NCBI GenBank assembly: GCA_022316685.1
Contig: JAKJHU010000024.1
Span: 3,666,501 to 3,730,500, forward strand
Direction of reading: 5' to 3'
Length of the DNA: 64,000 nucleotides
Source of the DNA: Progne subis subis
Lineage: Eukaryota; Chordata; Aves; Passeriformes; Hirundinidae
Every line of letters begins with the position of its first letter. Positions within the stretch are counted from its first letter, which is position 1. The notes under the pieces are model-generated. The model was not told where the DNA came from. It was given only the letters and a program-made list of their open reading frames with translations, and made no database searches. The translations under genes were made by a program, and so were the position numbers. Of the stretch, positions 1 through 10,085 are shown in pieces.

Positions 1-3000
1 GAGACTCTACCTGTTCCCAGATGCTTTTTATATTCAGTACAAGTTCTTGCTGCGATCATCTCACTCTGAATGTCTCTTGCTGAATGAGACTTCAGTAACA
101 GCTATGTCTTTTTACGCTTTAAATGTGAATTTCAGCCTTGGTTAAGCAAGAAATTAATTCTAGCCCGCCTTCTGTACCAAACCTGACAAATGAATGACTA
201 TTAACTCTGGATTATTAAACCCCCAAAAGCTTTTCTGTAGCTTCTGGGAGCTGACCTGAAACTTCCTTTACAAAAGGGAATGAAAAGAAAATCAGAAGCT
301 GCAGAGAAGTTTTTGGATTTTAAATTTTTTTTTGCAGGTGGTGTGTGAGTAGAGGGGAGTGCAATATGTAAATATCAGCATATCCTTTCTTCTGGTTTAT
401 TTTTTATTTCCTAAGGTTTCTGGCAGAAGGACTCACTACTGTCTCTATGCCAAAGTCAGTCCATGGTATTTTTTGCTGGCTTTCTTTGTCCATCCTGGTA
501 GTGATATTGCTGGTAGGTTTTCAAATTCTCCCTAAAGACCGGTTAGATGAACTGACAGTTTGCTGGCTGTGGGTAGTCTTCCTCTCATGCTTGTGTTTAA
601 CACAGCAAACTTTTGTTTTCAGGGTGGGTCTTTTTGTTTGGTTGGGGTTTTCTTCCACATCACTCTCTGTAGCTGGAATGATTTTCCATGTGTATTTTGT
701 TTTTTAATGTTGGACATATATTTAAGAGAGCAAACAAGCAAATCCTCTTCCAAAGATAAGTAAATAGGTGTTTCTCAGCCCCAAGACCTGCAGCTGGGCT
801 AAGCACGCCTATGGGTGTGAGCACCTTCTTCTCTTCTAACTGGGTGTTCTGGCTGTATCTTCCTGGAACCAGCTCCTTGGCTCTTGTGAACTGATGGTCT
901 GTCCTGCAGGTTCTTCCTTCTACCACTTTGCCTCTCCAGTATTGCAAGAATTGCTGTGCTATTCTGAGTGTAACTGCTAATGCTACTTATTTTGAGGGCA
1001 GAGTAACCTATGTCTAAGGTAGATGCATCCTTTACAGGTAGACTAATACAGCAGTGATATTTAACAGATATCAAGATAATTGATGCAATTAATTATAGAC
1101 AGAAATAGGTAGCGAAAAATAAAATATAAGCTTCAAATCTGTCAAACATGTTTAACACTAAGACCACTCATCAAAGCAGAGTGGGAATTGTTTTGGGGTG
1201 TTTGAGCAGTGCTAATCTGTATTACTTAGTTGCTATTTTATCTATTTTATCTATTATCTAAAAAAGCTAAGCCTTTTACACAGAGATATTAACTTTTCTC
1301 TTTATTTATTAAACATTTGGTTATCCCTACCTAACACTGGTACCCTGTAAAACCTTCTGTGTACAAGGTGAGATGGGTGTGCTGATTGAAGGCCTGAAGA
1401 TTGACTGAGCTGGAGCATTCGCAAGGCTTCAAGAAAGGTTTTTACTTGACGTGCTTTCCCGCAGGAGTTCACATTTGCTGTTTTATCTCTGGGAGTGAGC
1501 TTAGTGACAGACACATACTGAGAGTCAGGGAGAAATGCCATGGGAGCTACTTAACAGCATTCAGATGCAGAGATGGCATTTGATTCCCAGGTTTCTTTGC
1601 TGCAGCCTCTTTATATGAAATCTAAATCAGGAATCTCTACTGGGTATCAGGAAAGCAGACATCTGATCTGTGTGCTCGCACCATTAAAAAACCAGAGTCC
1701 TGCTTCTGAAACAATAAACAAATCTAAAGGTTATTCTGCAGTAGCTCCTGTTTTGGTAGAGTCTGAAGTGGCAGTATTGCAGGTGTGTGGACACACCACC
1801 ATGCGTGGTAGAACTGCAAGAGTTCTCTGACAAGGCATGACATATTCATTGTAGCTGCTTTCATTTAATGCGGGAATTGTGTTAGTCTAATTCCTACATG
1901 TTGTTCAGGTAAAATGTTTTGGATGTGTTTAAAAGTAAGTGCCAGTCTTTTGAAACAGTTCCCAGCTACCTGTGTTACAGACTTCAAATACTCTTTTAGA
2001 GATAGCAGAGCTTGAAATATTTCTTTTGCATTTTAGTTTTTATGCATTCATTTGAATTTATATTTATAAATATCTGGAGGTGAGTAATTGAAACTCATCA
2101 GCAATCCTTTTTTCTTTTCCTTTTGATATATAGAGCCTGAAAAATTTAAAACACCTTGTGAGTAGATGTGCTAATATTATGTTGAAACTTTGCATCTCAT
2201 TCAATGGAAAGGTAACTTTTTTGTGATTCTTTTGGTGAAATTCAGAAAGTAACCAAAAATAAGTGTAAAAGCAAATGACTAGATGGCAAAAGTGATAAAA
2301 ATGTAAGCACTACAGCTGTAAGATAATGTACTCTGTGATGTTAGGACTGTGAATTGATGAAGTTTGAAGTAATTCCATTTTGCATAATATTTTTAAATTC
2401 TCATCTAGCACAATTGATTTAAATATGGAAACTTTGAAATACAAAGAATTAACCTCACCTTCCAGACAAGATGCTTAAGGTTAAAAATAATAGAAACATA
2501 AATCTTGTGTAAGTCTTATTAGAAAAGAAATATCTGCACTATCTGAGTTAGATTTCTCTCAACCAAAACTCCTATTCTGAAATGCTACCATTCTGACAGT
2601 GTGACAAATTGCTGGAACAAATGCTAAATAGTTAAATGGACAAGTGATGGATGGCCTCATAAGCCTTGCAGGGCAGCCTGTGTAAGATACTAATTGGTTC
2701 TGTGGAACTGGTTTTGGTCAATAAATTCACTTGAGATTTTTTTTTTTTTTTGTATGTGTGTGTTAGATATCTTTAAAGAATGCAGTCTTCTGGTGACAAA
2801 CCACTTGCAATATATTAGGCTACCAACAACTTTATTTTGTCTGCTCTACCATCTACCTTCTTTCAAGGATATAACCTACAAAAAATCTATTATTGATGCA
2901 CTGCTGTCTCTCAAATGCTTCTGAATTATGGGTTTATTTGGAAGCCTCCAGAATTTTCTGATGCTAAAAAATGTCCATGTTAAGTTTCCCACAGTGTTTG

Positions 3001-3229
3001 CAATTGCTCTTTTTTTTTTTTTCCTTTTCCTTCCCCTGGAATAGGTTCTGCCACCATTGCTCACTTTGAGCAATACGTTCTACTGCGGAGAGCCTTAATA
3101 TTAGTGTACTCCCCTTGTAAAAAATATTGCCAAGGTGAATAAAGGCAATCAGACTCTGGACTTTGAGACCCATATTAGGGAAGAGCTAAGACACCAATCC
3201 TTGACCTGAACACGGAGATAAGGAGGTAG
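1..3229. other. AT-rich non-coding DNA, no gene seen
   Basis: No recognisable exon, RNA gene or repeat family was found here. Open frames are all under 100 codons, overlap on both strands and show no familiar protein motif. Short T runs occur near 2739-2751 and 3008-3021, typical of vertebrate intergenic or intronic DNA. A search against bird repeat libraries could still reveal old diverged repeats. Confidence 0.6.
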
Positions 3230-3870
3230 CTACAGAGGGGTTTTCAGGGTTCTTGCTTTGAGCTTAGGTCCTAGCTGCTCCCTGTTCTGCATTCCCTGCA
3301 TTCTCTGAGCTGTCCTGGCTGAGCCGTGGCATGGCTGGGGCTGTTCATCATGTCTGTGTATATCCAGAGCAGCCCTGGCCTGGTGGGGGCTGAGCTGCAG
3401 CTTGCACCTGAGCTCCAGAGGGCTGGAGGGCCAGAGGCGTCTTTGCACACTGGTGGCTGAGCCACAGCCCCACCAGGCTGGTGCCTCAGCCTGTCTGCAT
3501 CCCTGCTCAGCTCTGACCGCGCTGTGCAACGGCTGGGATGCAGGCTGCTGCCTGAGTCAAGGAACACAGGCAGAGATGCTGTCACAGGCAAAACCCCAGC
3601 TCTTCCACTGCTCCAAAGTCTGGAAGAGAAGCTCATTGCTCTGGTCATGGGTAGATCAGCTGAAGGGTTGAAAGAGCTCACCCGGTTGTTTCCCAGAAAT
3701 GAGTGGTTGGTTTCTGACAGCTCCCACCCCACAGCCTGGCTGCTGTAAACCTCGTGTGAGACTCGCTCCTGCTCTGCTCCTTCTCGCTCCTGCTCTGCTC
3801 CTTCTCGGCTCCTGCTCTGCACACACAGCCCGTCCTGGAACCTGTTGTCTTGACATCATTTCCAGGCATT
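3230..3870. other. GC-rich patch with overlapping open frames on both strands
   Basis: Base composition changes sharply from the AT-rich flanks. The patch is GC-rich and contains a 183-codon minus-strand frame (3271-3822) as well as 89- and 74-codon plus-strand frames over the same bases. Frames open on both strands at once are expected where stop codons are rare for compositional reasons. The start of the minus frame is built from the 21-bp tandem repeat at 3762-3820, giving low-complexity Glu/Gln/Arg-rich sequence. No known protein is recognised. It could be a fragment of a non-coding transcript or a decayed repeat; I do not call a gene. Confidence 0.4.
3762..3820. repeat. 21-bp tandem repeat, about 2.8 copies
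   Basis: The unit starting CTCGCTCCTGCTCTGCTCCT is present at 3762-3782 and repeated exactly at 3783-3803. A third partial copy at 3804-3820 carries one inserted G. The unit length is a multiple of three, so it keeps reading frames open and inflates the overlapping minus-strand ORF. Copy number could vary between individuals. Confidence 0.9.
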
Positions 3871-3964
3871 GAAAAGACAAGCCCTGAAGCAATTGCCTTT
3901 CAAGTCCTTCAGCCCTTTGTTGAATTTGGCCCAAAGTGATTTCAGTGGAAATAAGAGATGTAAA

Positions 3965-4096
3965 GTTTGTTCTTGGTTTCTTTTGTTTTGGGTACCTGTT
4001 TATTTTGTTGTTGTTGTTTTGTTGTTTTTTGGGGTTTTTTTCCCTCTCAGGTTGGTTTATTTTTTTGTTGGGTGGATTTTTTTCTTTTTTAAAAAA
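3965..4096. repeat. T/G-rich low-complexity tract
   Basis: This stretch is dominated by runs of T interrupted by G, including GTT trinucleotide repeats near 4004-4025. Purine/pyrimidine asymmetry is strong. The apparent hydrophobic ORF across it is a translation of low-complexity sequence and is not credible as a protein. Confidence 0.8.
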
Positions 4097-4104
4097 TTTC
4101 ATTA

Positions 4105-4875
4105 GTGTTGAGTAGAATTTGTTCTTCATGGATGCTGAAAACCCAAAGAGAACCAATGCCAGCCTCAACAAATGAGCCAGGGAAGCAGAAGGATTGAGAT
4201 GGTTTCACAGTTTTTTCTTGATAGCAGTTTTGTGTTTTATAAAGTAGAATAGGTTAATTCTAAAAACGTCTGTGTTTAGAAGGCTAATCTTTGAGATAAA
4301 GGAAAAACTTGAAATGAGTTTAGAGTTTAAATAATGCTCAACTTAACCATATGTCTTTGTTTGCTTTGCATTCTTGCTCATGCTCACAAATATGAGATGT
4401 TTCATAATAAAACCCTGTATTTCAACTGCTGTATATTTAAACCAAATTTGACTGCTAGCACTTACTAGCTACCTTAGCAGCAAACAAGATGTTTCCAGAA
4501 TAATCCATAAGTCTAATATATATAAATGTCAAGAAAGCTTTCTGGGAACTAAAAAGTGTGCAACTGCTTTAATATATTTTCAGATGAGTGCAGTATAGTC
4601 AAGTCTTGTAGAACACATATTTAATTGGAAGGCAAGTGTGTTACTTTGAGAAACTATGAAGACAAGGCTCCATAGGCTCCTTGTAAGGTTTTTGGGAAGA
4701 GGTAGATGTTTCAAGGAGAACTTGCTGCTTGTGACAACCTGGACTCGGCTCCCCAGTACAAAAAAACCCGTGATTTGTCACTGTGGAAAAGTACATTCAA
4801 GTAATTATATGAGAAAACAACATGTTGTAGTGCATTATTTGGGTTTATATTGTATTTCATTTTTATATTGGGTTT
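4105..4875. other. AT-rich non-coding DNA
   Basis: Nothing recognisable was seen between the T-rich tract and the LTR: no splice-flanked open segment, tandem repeat or repeat family. Confidence 0.6.
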
Positions 4876-5034
4876 TGTAATGGTTTCTTCTGTACTACCA
4901 TGTATCACGAGGTCTGTACCTGCCCCTTCTCCCCTCCCATCCTCCCACACTGGAATGTAACCCAACTCTGTTCCACTCCACCTTATCCTTGATTGGGTAG
5001 GGGCTTGTCCCTGCCTCTAGGCCCTTCCCCCTGG

Positions 5035-5040
5035 ATAAAA
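5035..5040 (+). promoter_or_regulatory. TATA-like box of the LTR
   Basis: ATAAAA within CTGGATAAAAGCC lies about 90 bp upstream of the AATAAA signal, which is normal U3/R spacing for a compact avian LTR. Whether it is still active cannot be judged from sequence. Confidence 0.6.
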
Positions 5041-5124
5041 GCCAGGAGCGCACGTGGATCTCTGGCTAAGCTCTTGGGATGGGGGCTGGACTGGGCTCCT
5101 GACCCTGTGGGGGCAGGACCCCAG

Positions 5125-5130
5125 AATAAA
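5125..5130 (+). terminator. Polyadenylation signal of the LTR
   Basis: AATAAA followed by GCTGTGATTCCCCC fits the R region of the LTR. It fixes the element on the plus strand and could end transcripts that read into it. Confidence 0.65.
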
Positions 5131-5339
5131 GCTGTGATTCCCCCCTGGACCAAGAGCAGACTCTTTCCTTTTGCCATCGACAGGGACCTGCTCTCTCTGA
5201 AGGAAAAGGTTTGCAGCCTCTGGGTTCTTTAAGACCCTGAGGGAAAAAATCCTTCCGGCTGTGGATTCTCTCTCAAGCTAGCAAAGGCAAAAATGGAGCC
5301 AGGGCTCTGGGAAAGAGAGAGAGCCACATCAACAACGAG

Positions 5340-8160
5340 TAGTTTTTTCCTAAAATCCTAATACCTGGCTGGATTTTATGACCAAGCAACCCCCAAAAGA
5401 GGCCTAGTGAAAGTGAAATTTATATAAATTATCTGTGTGGGTTAGTTGATTGAGGTATGCAACAAGCTGAACATATCTGTCGTTGATCCAAACAACAGCT
5501 GAATTAGAGGAGTTCAGAGCTGTCCTGTTAGGGAAGCCTGCTGGTTCATAGCCATCTGAGAATCAAGACATAAATACAGTCTATTTTCTTACATTTAATC
5601 AGATTCTATGGCTCCACAGAAAAAGGTCATGGGTCCCTCTGGAGAGAATTTATAATGAACATTTTAGTTTATTAATACAAAGTATTGTGACTATACACAA
5701 AATAGAACAAACAAATGCTATGCAATGTCTGATATGCTGATCTCCATTTTTGCTTGTGTAAAAGCCCAAGGTTCACTTAGGATATTGAGCAGTAAAGTTT
5801 AACTACTGGCTCTACCAAAAATGATAGACTAGAAATTTTCTGTCTAACCAAGATAATTTTTATTAAATCATTTAACTTTTTTTTGTTTAAAGTTAATTTT
5901 AAACTTAAGACTTGTACCTGTTGTATTCTGTAATACAGAAAATGCTGCTACAGGTAATGTAACAATCTGCAAGGGAGACTGTGCCAAGAAAAGAGACCTT
6001 GCAGCACAGACCATTCCAGTTAATGGCCATCAGGCCATAGACTAATTGTTGTGAAGCAAAATCTCATGTTTAAATACCTACATTCTTCCGCTTATTAGTC
6101 AAGTAGAAGTGAGTCTTATGACCATTTGGGTATTGGAAATCTGTCCTTTGAATTCAGCTGATAAACTTAGATGTTGCAAGTGTAAAGTACATAATTTGTT
6201 GTAAAGAACTTGTAAATACTATGTGTGTCTAAAAATCATAATGCACATCCCAAAAGGCTTTCAGTTCCTGTAGAAACCTCTTAATCACCTCTGAAAGGAA
6301 GGGTAAACGGTACCTTAGGTACAGTTGGCACAGAAACTGTTCTAAAAGTTTCTCTCATTTTCCAAAGTTTCCCAGCTAGGCTTCAACTTCAAAACTTAAG
6401 TGGTTGTAAAATATGAGTTTACCTTCAAATGACTTATAAAACAAACATGTAGGTGATGAACTGATGTGTTTGTCACACTTGTACACTTAGGTAGCCGTGT
6501 GTTTACAAAGTCTTGTGTCACATCTGTGGGAGACACTGCAGCTGTTCATAACTTTGACTCTAAGAAATCTGCTGACCTTAACAGTTTCAAGTTATCGCTT
6601 AACCTTTCTGAACTTTTTTTTTTTTTAATTTATGAAAGTATCTTTTTTCAGAAAACCTGGGCATGTGATGTTAGAAGAGGAAGTAAAGGGACTGAAAGAA
6701 TAAAACTGCTGAATGTCAAACTCACAAGGACCTACTGAAATTCAGGACAAAATCCAAATTCAGGTAATTTCTTAAGTTACCATCTGTTCTGTTCACAAGT
6801 ATCTTTTATATACTATAAATATACCATACTGTAACAGCTTCCCAGCTGTGAAGAACCCATTTGCCTGACTATTCTTGTAATTCCTCCATAAAACTTTGGG
6901 TTTGAAGTTGGCCATCTGCCTAGATGCCAGTGAAATAGGCATTAATAAAATATAATGTAAAGGATAAATTAAAGCATCTGCTAAAATTAATATGAAAACT
7001 TTTTATTTGGCATAGCAGAAAGTACAATACCATGGAGAAACTGAGCAGTCTGAATTGGAAATCATAATTTTGAGATATGGAGATAATGAAGGAGGCACTT
7101 GGGAGCTGGTCCAGCAAGTGCTTGCATTCATACCGTGTTCAACTCTGAGCCTGTGAGTAACCCCATTCTTGGCTTATGTGCACATAAACCCAACACTAAG
7201 TGTGTTATATGACAGAAACAGTTTTTACATCCTGCTACAGCTATAGAGTTATGGAAGATTCATTTTACTGTTGAGGATAAGCCTTAGCAGGTGCAGCTTT
7301 ATTGGAAAGGTAAGGTTGTGTTTCCCTTTTTGTCACCACCGTGCTCTGTGTGCATGCTGTGCGGCAGTTCAGAACTGTAAGCACGCAGCCCCCAGAGCTC
7401 AGTCTGGGCTGTATTGACTCCTCCTGACAGAGAAGCCAAAGGGCAGGATTCTGTAAGCATCTGCCTCATGCCAGAGACAAGTGGTGGATTTCCTGCAGGC
7501 TGAGAATTTGCAGAAAATGAGTGTACCGTATTTTTAATACCGGCAGCATATAGTCTCTACCCTTATGCTTATGCTGATCCAGCAACAGGAGTCTGGCTTG
7601 GGCTAAGCATGAAGAAAATTAGGGAGGTGATCTGAGCAAGTACACCTTGCTAGTTACAGGCTACTTTGTGGGTAGACAGGAAAAGATGTTCAAATTCCTG
7701 TTTATCAGTCAGTCACTTGAATTCTTCTACATTGTCTCTTGGACCTGTGTGATCAATTCCTTAAATTGTCTGGCTCAGGAAAAACAATCTTCTCATTTCT
7801 AGATCAGCTATGTAGTCTGTGCCTCAGTAACTGAAAAAAAAAACCCAGGTTGGTGTTATATAATTTCTAGCATTAAAAATGAACAGCTCTGATTCAGCCT
7901 CTTCTGAGGCTTAGCTGGGGTTTTAAGGTTTGTAGCAGAGTCCCTGAGCACTGTTGCCAGCCTGGGATCATTTGTGTCTCCTGTCCTGTACCATGGGCTT
8001 CTTAAACTTGGCACTGGTTCTAGGTTGGTCTCCAGCATGTCTCAATATCAGAGTCTGTTTCATTACATTATTTTAGAAATCTGCTGTGATTGTTGCCTAA
8101 TCACTTTGCACTCATTTCTTGGTCTTCTGGAAAGAGGGATTAACCTTCTGTGGCATTTTT
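5340..8160. other. Unique AT-rich non-coding DNA
   Basis: No gene, RNA or repeat family is recognised. Short open frames (for example 6466-6738) lack known motifs. A small near-palindrome, TTCTGTAATACAGAA, lies near 5927-5941, and a run of A/T at 6607-6620. Confidence 0.6.
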
Positions 8161-8189
8161 GATCTAGCTAGCCTTAGAAGCTGAATAAT

Positions 8190-8600
8190 TTCTGCTGCTG
8201 GTAACAGGCTTTGAATTCTGTGACGTTTGCCTTCCTGTGGCAGACCCCAATCTGTGCCGTGCCCAGCTTGGTGTCGTTGTCTCCAGCAGGGATTTCCATG
8301 TCCCGTGCAGCAGCAGGGGCTCTTGACAAGCACTGCAGTCCCTTGGGTGCACTCAGCTGGTTGCACCTTGCCAAGTCAGTGCCTGGGCAGCTGCACATCC
8401 CCCCTCAGCACAGCTGGAGGGCCTGGCTGGGCCGGGCAGAGCAGCCACCTCTGCTGGGTCTGCCAGTGACTGATTTCATGTGGGGGCAGCTGCTAGGCCA
8501 CCTCCTGGAGCATTCTGCCCAGGACACTGGGGGAGAGGGCCCTGCTTATGCTTTTCTTTGCTTGCTGGCTGCTCATCCTCTGACCTCTGGCTATTCCTCT
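8190..8600. other. GC-rich patch, possible decayed exon or regulatory DNA
   Basis: A GC-rich block of about 400 bp in AT-rich surroundings carries a 155-codon plus-strand frame (8211-8678), an 80-codon overlapping frame and three minus-strand frames. Mutually overlapping frames on both strands point to composition rather than coding. The translation shows no domain I recognise. A long non-coding RNA exon or a decayed repeat is equally possible. Confidence 0.35.
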
Positions 8601-9799
8601 TACGTAGCTGTATATGAAAATTGTCTCAAGTGTTTCTCTATGTGTATCAAATCTAAAAAGAACACATCATGCCTCTAATTATGACCTGAAGGTTTCTTTT
8701 CATTTGCTTTTATCTGTGCATTTTCTTACTGGCTCCTTATCCCTTGAAAATAAACTGGGTTCCTCTGAGATGAACAGAATATTTCATGTAGGAAACGTCA
8801 GTTGTGTATATTTAGTTCTAATTCTGAATATTCAGAACTTAATCAGTTCTTTACAAAAGGCATCTGGGAACTTGGTGGGTACTCTGCTCACACATACACA
8901 ATTAGAAACATACCTTAGGAGCTATCAGATGTGTAGGTGCATTTGTACATACATATAAACATACGTACTTAATTTTTTTAATCCCTCCCTTTTCAGCAGC
9001 CTACTTTTGTACTTGATATCATCATGGTGAAAGGTTCATAGAGAAATCTTGATGAAGACCGAGGGCAGAGAGAGATAGTGGTAAAAAAAAAAAAAAATCC
9101 AAACCAAAATAGTAAAAAACCTGATTGAAGAAGCTGAAGGAAGTCTCATATGTAAAATAGGAAAGACCACTGTGAAAAGTAACTATTTTTTATAATTTTT
9201 TATGCTATGGATAACTTAAAAAGTTATTAGGAGAGTATTCAGGTGTGTGCAGGGAGCCTTTTACCTCAGATAACATAACTTTTACTATGATTGTATATTG
9301 CAGGGGCACTCTGTACCACTGCACTAGTTAAGGGTCTGTGAGGAATATTTCTGCTATAAATCTGGAAGATTATATCTCTGTCTTCTTATATTGCATCATC
9401 CTGAAACCTGACAAGTTGGCAGTGGAGAGGCAATTATTTCTACCAAAACATGGAGAACATAATGTACATTTCTAAGGTATGTGAAAAATACGAAATTCGT
9501 GAAAATATATGGATTTAGGAGAAGGGTTTGTTGGGATTCTTTGTTTTAGTTTTCCCCAACTGTAAAGTTTGCATGTTGAAATTATAAAAGTGATCTTTTT
9601 CTTGCTGGTAGTTCACAATGAGGTTTAATTGTGTTTTCAGTTTTCAAAGGAGAGGGAATGACACAGTTGAAGCCGTAAGGGAGATGGGAAAAAAAACCCC
9701 CTCAAACCAGTGGGGCTGGCCAGAAAATACAGTTCTATCCTATGAAAGAGAGATAATATTATTTCCAGTTTGTTGTTGATTTTGAGAGCAGCTGGTGTT
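8601..9799. other. AT-rich non-coding DNA with A/T tracts
   Basis: Nothing recognisable apart from an A-run near 9083-9097 and AT-rich stretches around 9185-9205. No repeat family was identified. Confidence 0.6.
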
Positions 9800-10085
9800 A
9801 GAGGAAGAGGCTGTGTTTCCCAGCAATGACTCACTGGATCTCAGGAGCAGCAGGGAGAGCGAGTGTGAGCAGAGCCAGGAGCGGCTGTCAGGGCTGGGAC
9901 ACCAAGACTCTTAGCAGGATGTAGCTTCTTATTTTCACATTGCAAATGCCCCAAAAAGAGTGAACGTTTTGGAAGGGTAAGACAGAGGCTACGGAGCCAG
10001 AGGATCAGATACAGTGTTTGCAGGGGCAAAAGGAAGAAGAAGAAGTGAAGAAGAAGAGTGAAGGTACCCTTCAAGTTATCAGGTA
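9800..10085. other. Purine-rich segment with AP-1-type site; possible regulatory element or exon
   Basis: The segment holds a perfect TGACTCA AP-1 consensus at 9827-9833. It is followed by a GC-richer, purine-rich stretch with GAAGAAGAAGAAG near 10031-10046, like exonic splicing enhancers, and ends in TTATCAG followed by GTAATA (about 10076-10087), a plausible 5' splice site. The opposite strand carries a 77-codon frame (9841-10074). No acceptor was convincingly located, so exon status is inference; an enhancer is the other reading. Confidence 0.3.

Larger units (their letters stand above)
4876..5336 (+). mobile_element. Solo LTR of an avian endogenous retrovirus
   Basis: A GC-richer block of about 460 bp has the layout of a retroviral LTR. 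It begins with TGTAATGG, followed by a U3-like part containing TGTAACCCAA and a GATTGGGTAG segment (inverted CCAAT-type box, about 4991-5000). A TATA-like ATAAAA lies at 5035-5040 and a polyadenylation signal AATAAA at 5125-5130, so R is short. A U5-like part with TTCCGGCTGTGGATTCTC follows. The layout resembles songbird ERV LTR families as I remember them; the class is not certain. No internal retroviral genes or second LTR are adjacent, so it is read as a solo LTR left by recombination. The 3' edge is uncertain (candidate CA ends at 5326-5334) and no clean target duplication was found. Confidence 0.82.

Noticed and set aside
3271..3822. 183-codon minus-strand open frame as a gene
   Set aside because: It begins in a 21-bp tandem repeat, overlaps open frames on the other strand, and shows no domain; composition explains it.
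8211..8678. 155-codon open frame as a gene
   Set aside because: It lies in a GC-rich patch with competing open frames on both strands and no recognisable motif.
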